DNA of 64,000 nucleotides, from positions 1,612,001 to 1,676,000 of the forward strand of contig JAPFFF010000011.1 in assembly GCA_039105265.1 (NCBI GenBank). The letters run 5' to 3'. Under the pieces are notes generated by a model. That model was not told where the DNA came from, searched no databases, and was given only the letters and a program-made list of their open reading frames with translations. The DNA comes from Tritrichomonas musculus (taxonomy: Eukaryota > Parabasalia > Tritrichomonadida > Tritrichomonadidae). Below are positions 1-10,322 of this stretch, one piece after another; within the stretch, counting starts at the first letter, position 1; the number at the start of each line of letters is the position of its first letter. Position numbers and translations under genes: made by a program.

Positions 1-3000
1 AGCTAATATTTTGAAAACAGGCTTCAAAGAATCTCTGAAAATATTACATAAATTAAATGTTGCCTGAAGAGTCATTACCCCCTTGTCTGGATCATCAAAA
101 TCATTTTCGAAAGTAATCTCTTCTAATTCATCTAACCCTTCATCACACCATTCTAATACTTTATTTGTGTCTGAAATTGTCCTAGACCAAGGGTCAAATT
201 TTCTTAGCCGAGAAGCGCCGCTAAAATATGACTCTTCCAATAAAAATGATGTCCTAGCATGAGTTATTGTTGTCGCTGCTACTGCTACATCTGATGACGC
301 TTCTGCTCCTCCAAATGTAATGCCCATCGATGATAAAGCTAAGCCTCCACCAACTATTCCACCTGCTATAGTGAAGGCTAAAGAAATCCCTTCAACAATC
401 TTTATTGACTTCATATCTGAAATTAGATGTTCAGTCTTATCTTCGACTGTTATTAATCTCCTATCCATTTGGCCAACTTTATTCTCCAATTTATTGAAGT
501 CATATGATAAAACATCAAAGTTATTACTTACCAAATTTAAATCACTTCTCATCGTAGTAATATTGTCGGCAGTAATAATTTTGGATGAGCATATATTATA
601 ATCTGTATACAAAGTGGTAGCTGCATTAGGATTGGGGTATATCTCATAAAATTGTTGCCTGATAATATATTCAAAGGGATTCATTTTACCATCCCAATTC
701 ATTTCTTCGAAGGGGTCTGCCATGCTCTTTCGTAAATATATTTCAATATTCCTGTCCTCAGGATTGATAAAACTATCTGTCCAATCACAGGCTATTCTAT
801 CTATTGTGTCCAAATCTCCTATCAAATCAACATTTCCATTCAGCTGTCCATAAACATGAAGTATTTGTGGTAATATTTTGAATGTTAGTCGGGTAGGAGT
901 AGATGATTTTGGCAAATAAATATCTAAATATACTCTGGAGATTTTAGGAATTAATTCATTAAATTTAATTATATTAGCCTCATAATTAAATAATCTACAC
1001 TCAACACCTACCAAATCATAGCCTTCATATGTCTCTTTATTATGTCCTCCCATCTCAAACACCCAACAACTAATATGATTTTCATCCCCATTTATAATTT
1101 CATCATTGTTTAACAATAATTTGGTTTCTAATTTTCCTTCTTTACTAGCGAGTGCATATAAGCTATACAATATACCCTTCTCTCCTCTCGGTATTATTTC
1201 GTTGTGTATATCATCATTTTTCATCATTGCATAGCATAAATGTGTTCTATTATCATTATGATAATACCCTGTGTTCCTTTTATTTAATTTGTTAATGACA
1301 CTCCCTCCTAATCTTCCACTCAAATTATTGCCTGTCCATTTATCTTCCTTCCATTCTAATTCCCATGAATTACCGAAGCAATACTCCTTGAATTTGAATT
1401 TGAAGCCTTCGATGAGATGGTAATCATCTGGGATTTCATATATCATTTTATAATATTCTTTATCTCCTATTGTAGCGTCAGTAATTTTTGTTGGTTTATA
1501 TAAATAAATAATATCAGAATTATGTAATTTAAGAGCATTCTTAGCCTCTATTGTATCACACTTTATTGTTGGCTCAACAGCTACCAAAGAGTCTTGAGGT
1601 AATAAATACATTATACTTAGCTCTCCCTTGAGATATAAATCATAAGAATCAATTCTAACCCCTTCATCATGAGCAATATATAATTTATTTGTTGTTGTTT
1701 CATGGAAATAACTAAGCCGGGTTTCATCATGCTCGGTATTGTGTATGAGGATTGGATTATATATTTTTCCATCTTCTGCATAGATATAGAACTCTTTAAT
1801 TATTTTTCCATTAGCATTCATGATAATATTGTTTCGAAGAATTATTTTAAATATATTTATCCTTCCCTGAGTATCTTTTATTTGTTCTTGTATTTCTTCT
1901 GTACCACCTATCACCATCATCTTAAAGTCTCTATCAAATAATCTAAAAGTATCTGTGCTGAGCAAATTATTGGTGAGAATATATTTGGGAAAGCCAGATT
2001 GATAAGTAAAATTAGATGTGGTAATATCCCCTCCCGATGATAAATTTGATATATCTACTCCATTTATTAATCCATTAACATTTAAATTTGCTTTGATATT
2101 AACATCTCCATATATTGGTTTTTCTCTATTAAATTGATAATTCTTTGGTGGTTCGATATATTTGTTTCCATATACTTCTAATGCTTTCTTGAACGATTCA
2201 AGGTCTGACCCTGGAATAGAAACAGAGTCATCAGGCTGTTTTGGTGGTGTGCCGATGTCAATACTCAAAGGGCTAACAGCACTATTGCAGTATATCCATT
2301 CATTTTCATTTTCATCCCATACTATATCTCCTTCTTTCTGTTTTGTATTGTTTGCCATAAAGGCTGTATAAACAGCCACACTCATTCTATCTTCATTATT
2401 CCTCCAACCTTGACATTTATTATCAAAATCAGTAATCATAATCTGAATCCAGTTTTGTCTGTCCACATCAAATATAAATGAAGGAGGCGCATCAAAGCTT
2501 CTATTTGTTCTCCAGCCTGATGGAAAATCATCAAATGAATACCCACTTTCTGTTAATAAAACCCATCTATGAAAGAGGGCTGACCAATAATATCTTTCAT
2601 CATGATCGATATTAAAAGACCTATCATTCATGAAATTGGTATGCTGTATATTGGAATCTATATGCTGATTTTGATTTTGATATTGATTTACCAAATCATT
2701 TATACCGTCATCATTATTGAAAATTGAAAAGTCGACTACCTGGGATTGAGCCAGCTGGACCTGATTATCAAAATGCAAACGACTAATATCATGCTCTTGA
2801 AGATGGCCTTCGACTCCATCAACTCTATCATATAAATCAGAAAATAATTCAACAAATATGTCATCATTTACATCCACATTTCCACCTTGATTACATGTAC
2901 AGGATTTAATTTTGAGGACATAATCATGCAAATCATTATGAGCTTGAGTTAAATGGTTTAAGCTTGCATACACATTATTTAAATATTCTCCAAGGGCGAT

Positions 3001-3963
3001 GTTTTCAGATGTACCGTCATCTTCAATAATAGTGATTCGTAAACTATCCGCATCCTTTCTTGTTTTTATGTAGTTGATGCCCTTCTTTATCATTACTTCA
3101 ACCAAATATTGTGCTAGGAAAGCACCCATAAATAGTTTAATATTTGCGTAATTATCTTTTTGATTTTGCATGTATATATCAATAAATTCACCCGGGCTTC
3201 CTACCTCCACTAGCTGGTCTGCTTTAACTTCTTCATCACTATTTTTATATTTATATCCTATTGTCTTAAGAGTATTGTCTTGAAGATTGTAATGATATTG
3301 CTTTGTTCCATTTATGAATTTTATCCAGTTTGCTTCATTAAATACCTCATATAATATTCTCGTTGTGTTTTGATTCTTTTTTTCATTCTTCATAATATTC
3401 ATCAACATATCAGCTAAATTATGATATGTCTTGTATTGGAGGAAAGGTTCAGTTGGCTTAGGCTCTGGTGGAGCAGTAGGAGTTTGAACATATTTAACTA
3501 CTTCACATTTCCCCTTGTCTTCTTCCAATACTACTTGTTCGTATCCATCTGCTGCGCACATCAATTCGCTATACATATCATGGATTGCTTCACAAGTCTT
3601 AGATTCCCCTTCGATAATATCATTAAATGTATTAACACAATATTCATCTCTGATAAGTTCTCTGTTGGATTCAACAAATGAATTCGTTCTTGCTAATGCT
3701 TTGTATTCAAGTATTTGTGTAGATTTTTCAGTTATGGGAACATCCCCAAATCCTTTAAGACTACCTCCATTTTCAATATAGTCATTTACCACTCTGGCAT
3801 CAACTTCAGCTTTATTGTATAGACAATTAAATTTTGGGTATTCATCGGGCTTATCTTCTTGGATGATATTTATTTTTTCATCTTCTCCAGCACTTATTTC
3901 AAATCCATTTGCTTTAAGTTTTTTTGCTTCTTTGCTCTTTGCAGAATATAGTGTCAAGGACAT
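1..3963 (-). CDS. Giant fibre-like virion protein of element A (partial, C-terminus outside window)
   Basis: The minus strand is open from an ATG at 3963 to the window edge, giving at least 1,321 residues. The last third matches the fibre-like protein of element B: both have a block around NPFEYIIRQQFYEIYP (A) / NPFSYLFSQQAYEIIP (B), then a coiled-coil-like stretch and a hydrophobic Gly/Ala-rich segment (IVEGISLAFTIAGGIVGGG in A). A middle segment with NVNGLINGVDIS resembles short beta-repeat modules of viral and phage fibres. The role is inferred: a long extended virion protein, perhaps for attachment. It is divergent from the penton-like gene at 3983 with a 19-bp gap, so the two may share a promoter. 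The plus-strand ORFs opposite it are shadows. Confidence 0.7.
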   Translation of the reverse strand, partial: MSLTLYSAKSKEAKKLKANGFEISAGEDEKINIIQEDKPDEYPKFNCLYNKAEVDARVVNDYIENGGSLKGFGDVPITEKSTQILEYKALARTNSFVESNRELIRDEYCVNTFNDIIEGESKTCEAIHDMYSELMCAADGYEQVVLEEDKGKCEVVKYVQTPTAPPEPKPTEPFLQYKTYHNLADMLMNIMKNEKKNQNTTRILYEVFNEANWIKFINGTKQYHYNLQDNTLKTIGYKYKNSDEEVKADQLVEVGSPGEFIDIYMQNQKDNYANIKLFMGAFLAQYLVEVMIKKGINYIKTRKDADSLRITIIEDDGTSENIALGEYLNNVYASLNHLTQAHNDLHDYVLKIKSCTCNQGGNVDVNDDIFVELFSDLYDRVDGVEGHLQEHDISRLHFDNQVQLAQSQVVDFSIFNNDDGINDLVNQYQNQNQHIDSNIQHTNFMNDRSFNIDHDERYYWSALFHRWVLLTESGYSFDDFPSGWRTNRSFDAPPSFIFDVDRQNWIQIMITDFDNKCQGWRNNEDRMSVAVYTAFMANNTKQKEGDIVWDENENEWIYCNSAVSPLSIDIGTPPKQPDDSVSIPGSDLESFKKALEVYGNKYIEPPKNYQFNREKPIYGDVNIKANLNVNGLINGVDISNLSSGGDITTSNFTYQSGFPKYILTNNLLSTDTFRLFDRDFKMMVIGGTEEIQEQIKDTQGRINIFKIILRNNIIMNANGKIIKEFYIYAEDGKIYNPILIHNTEHDETRLSYFHETTTNKLYIAHDEGVRIDSYDLYLKGELSIMYLLPQDSLVAVEPTIKCDTIEAKNALKLHNSDIIYLYKPTKITDATIGDKEYYKMIYEIPDDYHLIEGFKFKFKEYCFGNSWELEWKEDKWTGNNLSGRLGGSVINKLNKRNTGYYHNDNRTHLCYAMMKNDDIHNEIIPRGEKGILYSLYALASKEGKLETKLLLNNDEIINGDENHISCWVFEMGGHNKETYEGYDLVGVECRLFNYEANIIKFNELIPKISRVYLDIYLPKSSTPTRLTFKILPQILHVYGQLNGNVDLIGDLDTIDRIACDWTDSFINPEDRNIEIYLRKSMADPFEEMNWDGKMNPFEYIIRQQFYEIYPNPNAATTLYTDYNICSSKIITADNITTMRSDLNLVSNNFDVLSYDFNKLENKVGQMDRRLITVEDKTEHLISDMKSIKIVEGISLAFTIAGGIVGGGLALSSMGITFGGAEASSDVAVAATTITHARTSFLLEESYFSGASRLRKFDPWSRTISDTNKVLEWCDEGLDELEEITFENDFDDPDKGVMTLQATFNLCNIFRDSLKPVFKILA

Positions 3964-3982
3964 TTTAATCTGAAATTAAATA

Positions 3983-4717
3983 ATGCTGTATAGTGTTCAG
4001 AGCCAGCCAGGGAATTATAATACTGTAAGAATGAATATAGATATTCCTTGGAAATGCCCTTTCGTCAAGTATTATGTTTCGTCTATTAATACTAAAGCCA
4101 ATATTTTGTTAACCACCGATGATGATTATTTAATATTTGAGACAGAAAATAGTGAAGTTCGAATTGATTTCGAGGAGTCGTATGCCTATTCTTTTGCAAA
4201 TCTGGTTAAATTTTTAAATGAAAGTCAGACTGTAATTACCTTCAAAAATGTCAACAATAGAACCATATCTTTAAAGCCTGTCCAAACAGTAAAATTCAAA
4301 GAAGGCAGCCATAGAGCAAAATTAATTACTGGATTGTTCAATACTAAGCCTGGACATATATTTCCAAATGGAGTTGAATGCAACGTCCCAGATTTGCCAA
4401 TTCTTGATTTTGCCAATAAATTATATTTAGTATCTTTGCAGGGTGTAGCAGCGCACTCATCTATTGGAGACCAAGAATATACTCCCAGCATCATCGCAAA
4501 TATTGATACAATGATTATGGACCAAGAAGCTTTAATAGTGAATTATGATTTGACAAAACCAATAAAAGTAAAAGTAAATACAGATTCGTTAAAGTATTTG
4601 GAAATGAGGTTGGTCGACTTTATGTTCCAGCCAGTAATCTTAAAATCCCCTTTGTTCATTACTCTGAAGATAAAACCATCCCAGGATGCTGATATATATG
4701 ATATCTTGACAAAATAA
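3983..4717 (+). CDS. Minor-capsid-like (penton-like) candidate protein, element A
   Basis: This 244-residue, beta-rich protein has no signal peptide or membrane helix. Its end (LRDF-type block RLVDFMFQPVILKSPLFITL near residues 205-230) fits the closing strands of single jelly-roll minor capsid proteins of Polintons, where a turn is followed by a hydrophobic strand such as FVLELML. The same pattern closes the short proteins at 34675 (B) and 60259 (D). The gene sits head to head with the giant fibre gene, which suits a vertex protein that anchors a fibre. Homology is judged from pattern only; an unrelated beta-sandwich virion protein is possible. Confidence 0.5.
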   Translation: MLYSVQSQPGNYNTVRMNIDIPWKCPFVKYYVSSINTKANILLTTDDDYLIFETENSEVRIDFEESYAYSFANLVKFLNESQTVITFKNVNNRTISLKPVQTVKFKEGSHRAKLITGLFNTKPGHIFPNGVECNVPDLPILDFANKLYLVSLQGVAAHSSIGDQEYTPSIIANIDTMIMDQEALIVNYDLTKPIKVKVNTDSLKYLEMRLVDFMFQPVILKSPLFITLKIKPSQDADIYDILTK

Positions 4718-4838
4718 ATTTGAAAGTCATTTGAAATCATTTTCTGAAGCCTTTGAAATCCCATTTGAATGCTCTTTGAAACCAGGAAATGGACATGTGA
4801 TCTGAGACAATATTTGGTCGTAAAATCTTGCAGCTTCT

Positions 4839-4981
4839 CTTTGTGGCGCTCTAAGTATACTTTGTGGCGCTTCAGGTATATCTTTGTGGCGCATCAGGTC
4901 GTCTTTGTGGCGCTCTAAGACATCTTTGTGGCGCTCTAAGTATACTTTGTGGCGCTCAAATATATACTTTGTGGCGCTCTA
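4839..4981. repeat. Tandem array of 21-bp units with core CTTTGTGGCGC
   Basis: Seven copies of CTTTGTGGCG start at 4839, 4860, 4882, 4903, 4924, 4945 and 4968, a spacing of 21-23 bases. Most continue into CTCTAAG or CATCAGG. The array is GC-richer than its surroundings and lies between two convergently placed gene blocks of A. Confidence 0.85.
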
Positions 4982-5219
4982 AGATTTATCTCAATTTCCA
5001 AAAAATTTCATTCAAAAAATTTTTCCAAAAAAACATTGTGTATTGTCGGTCCAAATGAACCATTTTCTTGACATGTTTTTTGAAAAAAATTTGTCCTGAA
5101 ATGTTATTTGAAAAAAGAGAAAACCCTTCCCTGAGTTTTTTTTTTTGAGACGACCACAGGATTTTCTAGAAATCCTTTCAAAAATATATCATTCATATTT
5201 TTGTGGCATCTCATAGAAA

Positions 5220-5325
5220 GTCCCATTTTTCAAATCACAATTCCTACAAAAATATTTCATACATACTTTTGCGGCGACCATAATATTATTATGGCACCAC
5301 GAAATGTGATTTGAAAAATTGGGAC
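5220..5325. repeat. Imperfect inverted repeat (arms about 20 bp)
   Basis: The arms are GTCCCATTTTTCAAATCAC (5220-5238) and GTGATTTGAAAAATTGGGAC (5306-5325), identical when reversed except for one extra base. The 67-base spacer holds a small palindrome around ATAATATTATTAT. It could form a long hairpin; function unknown. Confidence 0.7.
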
Positions 5326-5595
5326 CCCCTTTACTGCTTTCTTTTATGGGGCTCAGGAACCCCAAGTTGCTTGTTTGGTATTAAAAAAATGAACATACCT
5401 GCTCATACATATTTTTTGAAACATCATTTATATTTTCTCAATCTCAAAACCATGACCCCCTACTCATGCTTTTTTTCCAAAATTTTGGTATCAATATCTC
5501 GATGAATATTCAATATTTTTAAATGGTTTAAGAGAGAAATTTCTTCCTATTTCAGAGGAGAATTTAATGAAATAATTATCTATCTTTCGTCTGCA

Positions 5596-5630
5596 GGTGA
5601 ACGGGTGAATTTTCACCTCCAACTTCACCT
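5596..5630 (+). repeat. Left arm of cassette inverted repeat (35 bp)
   Basis: Begins GGTGAACGGGTGAATTTTCA and ends CACCT. It is the exact reverse complement of 6682-6716. Within the arm GGTGAA-type boxes face TTCACC-type boxes, so the arm is itself partly palindromic. Confidence 0.9.
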
Positions 5631-5665
5631 TTCATTTTTTTTTCAATTTTTTATTTTTAGGCCAA

Positions 5666-6676
5666 ATGACCCTCCTCCCCGCAACAACAAATCAAACCAG
5701 CATTACAGCCATTACTCTTGCCCAAGACAACTCTTTGACCGAATGTAGTTTTTCAAAAGAAGTATCTGAATTCTATAATATGAACTTTGAACAGAAGAAG
5801 ATGGAATTGAAAAATGATTTGTTGAATGATAACTACGACCCGGTAAAATATAAGCTAAATGTCGAAACAAATACAAATCTCATCCGTGATATTTTTACAA
5901 TATTTCATTCCCTGCCAAAATTAAACGACATCACACAGAGCAAGCCAGATGTGCCTATTTTTGAACAAATAATGGAATTGAAGACAGACTCATCGGAAAT
6001 AAAAAAATTCATTCGAAAAGTAAATTATGACATGATAGGCTACCATTGCAATCACAATTCTATAAATGAAAAGTGTGATAAAATATACGGTAATGTGGTC
6101 GATATATATAATTCAGACGAGTACCTGCACTACCAATCATTCATATCTTTTGCTCTCATGACTGCGCTAAGTATCATTAGAAAAGATAAATTTGGACAGC
6201 CATATAATGTTTATCCAACAGATGCCTTGTTGTGTGATAATCCCGATGACTTTTCATTCGGATTTATTGATAAATGTAGTGTCAAAGAAGCTTCTGAAAA
6301 TATTATACGACTCAACGGTATGATAGCTAATAACAATGCCCAAACCAATAAATCATGCTCAAAGTGTGATGCAGCAAGGAGAAAATACAATTATAGCCTC
6401 TTTCAAATAGAGAGGATGAGAGAAGAGCAAAGAGAACAGCAAGAGATTGATAAACAATACATAGAAATGCCTGATGAAAACAGATATGATATGAAAGAGT
6501 TTTTGCTCAAAAATTATCCTTCGATAGATAGATTTTTGTTAAAAGATGTCCAAAACAAGTATAAATCCACTTTTAAAATCAATTTAACATTTGATGAATT
6601 GAAGAGAAAAATTGAAGAAACGGGGCTGTTCACAATATCAAATGTCCATAGAACCATGTATGTAAATAGAAAATAA
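5666..6676 (+). CDS. Cassette-encoded Cys/His-rich protein, 336 aa, unknown function
   Basis: The protein has 45% or so visible identity in blocks with the 335-residue protein at 55318 in element D (estimate by eye). Conserved parts are a DLLND/NDYDP block near residues 60-70, a D(S)xEIKKFxRK block near 115, a C-H-C cluster (GYHCNHNSINEKCDK, about 129-143), a CxxC pair (SCSKCD, about 233), a charged helix rich in Glu/Arg/Gln, and a C-terminal block IDRFLLKDVQ followed by about 45 residues that look like a winged-helix DNA-binding fold. The Cys/His groups suggest zinc binding. Candidate roles are the recombinase or DNA-binding protein of the cassette, or a replication accessory. No catalytic motif I recognise is present. 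Confidence 0.75.
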   Translation: MTLLPATTNQTSITAITLAQDNSLTECSFSKEVSEFYNMNFEQKKMELKNDLLNDNYDPVKYKLNVETNTNLIRDIFTIFHSLPKLNDITQSKPDVPIFEQIMELKTDSSEIKKFIRKVNYDMIGYHCNHNSINEKCDKIYGNVVDIYNSDEYLHYQSFISFALMTALSIIRKDKFGQPYNVYPTDALLCDNPDDFSFGFIDKCSVKEASENIIRLNGMIANNNAQTNKSCSKCDAARRKYNYSLFQIERMREEQREQQEIDKQYIEMPDENRYDMKEFLLKNYPSIDRFLLKDVQNKYKSTFKINLTFDELKRKIEETGLFTISNVHRTMYVNRK

Positions 6677-6681
6677 ATGAG

Positions 6682-6716
6682 AGGTGAAGTTGGAGGTGAA
6701 AATTCACCCGTTCACC
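6682..6716 (-). repeat. Right arm of cassette inverted repeat (35 bp)
   Basis: Exact reverse complement of 5596-5630. It starts five bases after the stop codon of the cassette gene and lies 95 bases before the polymerase start. Confidence 0.9.
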
Positions 6717-6811
6717 CCTGGATGATTTTTACAGTTTTTTTGCTCATTTTTGAGCCGAAGCATTTTTTTGTCGCGTGATATTTTTTTATCACTTTTTAAT
6801 TTTATTGTAAA

Positions 6812-9800
6812 ATGGCTGCTACGCAGACTCTTGCAAAGCAAGTGGACAACCAGCTCATTTCCAAACTAACGAAGAAGCAAATTTTATCCCTCCCTGGATT
6901 TTATGGTAAAGGGAAACAAACCGTAAAAAAACTCCGAGAAGAGCTCAGACAAAATATCTCCAAAATGAAAATAAACAAAAGAGGCTTGAAAGTGAAGGAT
7001 TATATCAAGGCATTTAATGAAAGTGATGATAAGTTGTTTAACAATCTGCGCAGGCAAAAAAATACCAGACAAAAAGAAAAGGCATCGCGAAGAGAATACA
7101 AACAAAGCATCAAAAATAATGCCAGAGCAGAAAGGGATATATTAAATATTTCGGTCGATTTGTACTCTACAGCTAAGACCGAAGCCAGAAAAGAGTACAA
7201 GGAAAGAGTCAAAAATATTAAAGATAAGCCTAAATTTAAGAAGCAGATGAAGGAATTTATGATGAAAGCGAACAAAGAAATTTCATTCGAAATAGTTATT
7301 GGAGATGATGAAGATACCAGGATGGCATTTACTGAAACTCTAAGACAGCTTCACAAGAAGAATAAAAAGAACGTGGTGGTAAAAAGTGAGTCGTTAGATG
7401 GGGAGGAATATAAGTGGTATACCATCTCATCGGCACGAAATATCGACACAACTATTGGTCATATCTCCGGTACAATAGATTTAAATGATGATTGTTCTGA
7501 TAATAATCCTTGGATTGGTAATGTATTTATCCCAGCAAAATATCAATTACTCTTCATTCAAAACAAAAAGAAAGGCAAACAAACCATCTTCACAATCAAT
7601 AAACAAACTAGTAAAGGGAAGCTATATGAAGAAGAAGTAGAAATTGATGAAGATTATAGAGAAAAACCAGACGGAGGATTCTTTCCATATATCAATCTTT
7701 CTGATATTGATTTGACTATATATCAAATATTTAAGTCTGTTGAGAAGAAAAATTATCAAGATAATTGCCTGGTCTATGCATGTATTCAATCAAAAGTTTT
7801 CTCAGAGGAAGAAATAAATCATCTACGTTCCATGGTGAAAACAAGGATGGTGCCAAATAGTTTAATATATGATATTGCTAAATATTTTAAATGTCATTTT
7901 ATTGTCAGGAGGATTGATGAAAAATATGCTACGAGAGACCAACAGCAAATCAAAATAGATACCCGAAAGAAAGCCTGGGCTAAAGCTTTTAACAGGACTG
8001 TAGACCTGTTATTATACAAAAATCATTACATGATTAACAAACCCGTGGGAAACACAAAGCTTATAACAATACTTCGAAAGCTATTTAAAGAAGGCATGTT
8101 CAGAGAAATAAAATCTTGCGAGATGGATATTTTGGCCACAAATGAATATAACAGTCATCTAGCAGATTATCAAGATTTAAATTATGACCCTTCCCTTTGC
8201 TGTCAAAAAATAGATTCGTCTGTTATGAAAAAAGAGAGGGAGTGGTCAAAGATATACTACTCTGATTTTGAGACAGATACAACACTATCACCCCATAAAC
8301 CATATCTTAACATTACAGTATATAGAACAAAAGAATTGATACATAAAATGGTTTTTGATGGGGATAATATAGCCGAGAGATTATTAAAATCTTTGGAAAA
8401 TAATTCTTTGACATACTTTCATAATCTAAAATATGATGCCTGCTTCTTCATCAACACTCCTGGATGGGACGTCCAAATAACTGAAAGGAACGGTACAATT
8501 CTTCAAATTGTCATGACAAAATATAAAATAAACAAAAGATTAACCTTCCGAAATAGCTACTCTTTGATACCTGCTGCCCTATCTTCCTTCGCTAAAATGT
8601 TCCAACTACCCGTCCACAAAGAAGTGATGGCATATAAAATATACACAGAAAAAAATATCAAACGAAAAGAAGTCTCAGCACTAGAATTCCAACTACAATA
8701 TTATCTCGAAAATAAAGACAAAAAAACACTTCAACAAATAAAACAAGACTGGAAACAGCTTATCGATAATGCAATAAATTGTGGCGCTTATGAAAATCTC
8801 CAGATAGACATTATGAAATACGCCATCTATTATTGCAAGCTCGACTGTATTGTTTTGATGAAAGGAGTAGAGAAATTTAATCGAGACTTGATAGAAGTGT
8901 TCAGACAAACAAAAACAGATATGTTGGATGTCCATAATTTTATCTCTATCTCTTCGATTGGATATTATTATGCCTACAAATTTGGTTGCTTCGATGAGTG
9001 CTATCAGCTAAGTGGTAAGCCACAAAACTTTATCCAGAGATGTGTTTCTGGGGGAAGAACCATGACGGCAAATAATGAAAAGCAGTATGTAGAAGCGAGA
9101 ATACAAGATTTCGATGCCGTCTCTTTATACCCATCAGCTATGAGTATTATGGCAGGAGTACCAAAAGGAATGCCAAAAATTATTCCTGAAGGAATATCTA
9201 CTGAAGAATTATTACGTTATGACCAGTTCTTTGCCGAAATAAACATTAAAAAACTAAGCTGTAAATCAGAGAAGCCATATAAATTTGGGCAGGTATTTAG
9301 CAGGAATGAGCAGGGCTCTAAAATATTTACCAACAATCCAACAGACCACTATTATATTGACAAGAGAGCTTTTATGGACCTGATGGAATTTTATACTTTT
9401 GACTACGATTTTTATCCGAGGATATTATTTTGATGAAGGATTTAATAGTAAAATTAATATATTCATCGAGAAATTGTTTAATCTCCGAAAGAAATATCAG
9501 GATGCAAAAAATCCTCTACAACAAACTATTAAACTCCTCTTGAATTCTATTTATGGAAAATCTATTCTCAAAGCCACTACGACAGAAACAAAATGCATAC
9601 CAAAAGATAAAGCCATCAAATATATATGGAAAAATTATAATTATATCACAGAAATAATAGAGAATAAATCAATCGAAAATGTGTATGTCAAGAAAGTAAA
9701 ACCAATAAATAATCACTTTAATCTACCACATTTTGGAGCAAGTGTGTTGTCCTGGAGCAAACATTTGATGAATCGAGTGATAAGTTCAGCAGAGCAGAAT

Positions 9801-10250
9801 GGGATTGAAATATACTACACAGACACCGACAGCATACATATCAAAGAAGAAGATGTAGCAAGGATAGGAGAAGTGTTCAAAAAGAGATATGGAAAGGAGT
9901 TAATAGGCAAAAAGATGACTCAGTTTCACTGTGATTTTGATTCGTTTGAAGGAGCTGTTGGGGCTGTTCATTCAAGAAAATTAATAGCTCTGGGGAAGAA
10001 ATCATATCTCGACATTTTGGTAGATGAGAAGGGAAATGAAGGCCTACATATAAGACTGAAAGGAATTCCAAAACAATGTATTCTAAACAAAGCAAAGAGG
10101 ATGAATATATCAGTGGAGGAGTTGTATGAGAAATTATATTGCGGCGAGGAGATAGTCTTCAATCTTCTTGATGGGGCTAATTGTTTCAAAAAAAGTAGCT
10201 CGTACCAACAGATAAATTTACCAACATTTGAGAGAAGAATCAAATTTTAA
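6812..10250 (+). CDS. Protein-primed family B DNA polymerase of element A (interrupted about once)
   Basis: Replicates the element by protein-primed synthesis, as known for Polintons. Visible parts in order: an N-terminal SAP-like helix pair (LTKKQILSLPGFYGKG, about 20-35), a basic coiled region, an OTU-like signature DNCLVYAC near residue 316 with a possible His partner near 403, exonuclease motifs YSDFETD (about 483), YFHNLKYD (about 536) and YCKLDC (about 674), polymerase motif A DFDAVSLYPSAM (about 766), motif B NSIYGKS, motif C YTDTDSI and a later K-x-Y motif. The start is the first ATG after an AT-rich leader. The gene looks like a recent fossil with about one break. It follows the cassette and precedes an HNH gene. 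Confidence 0.9.
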
Positions 10251-10322
10251 TTTTTTCAATTTTTTCGATTTTTCATTTTTTTCGCGTTTTCATATTTTTT
10301 AATTTTTTTATCACGAAGCCAA

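Larger units (their letters stand above)
4718..5595. other. Intergenic region of element A with repeats
   Basis: About 880 bases lack a convincing gene. They hold a seven-copy array of a 21-bp unit (4839-4981), a long inverted repeat (5220-5325), and AT-rich sequence before the mobile cassette. Short ORFs here (for example 4864-5058 and 5311-5505) read through repeats and look spurious. Confidence 0.6.
5596..6716. mobile_element. Candidate mobile gene cassette (inverted-repeat-flanked) in element A
   Basis: This 1,121-bp unit holds one gene (5666-6676) between perfect 35-bp inverted repeats at 5596-5630 and 6682-6716. A homologous gene with its own perfect 42-bp arms is found in element D (55239-56362), but next to different neighbours: before the polymerase in A, between an HNH gene and small virion genes in D. 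Shared gene, shared architecture and different location suggest a unit that moves or once moved within Polintons. No target duplication is obvious. The mechanism is not known from the sequence. Confidence 0.65.

Noticed and set aside
320-3781. Plus-strand ORFs in 1-3963
   Set aside because: They are short and lie opposite one long minus-strand frame that is homologous to the B fibre protein.
4864-5058. ORF with repeated CGA residues
   Set aside because: It reads through the 21-bp tandem array and has no homologue.
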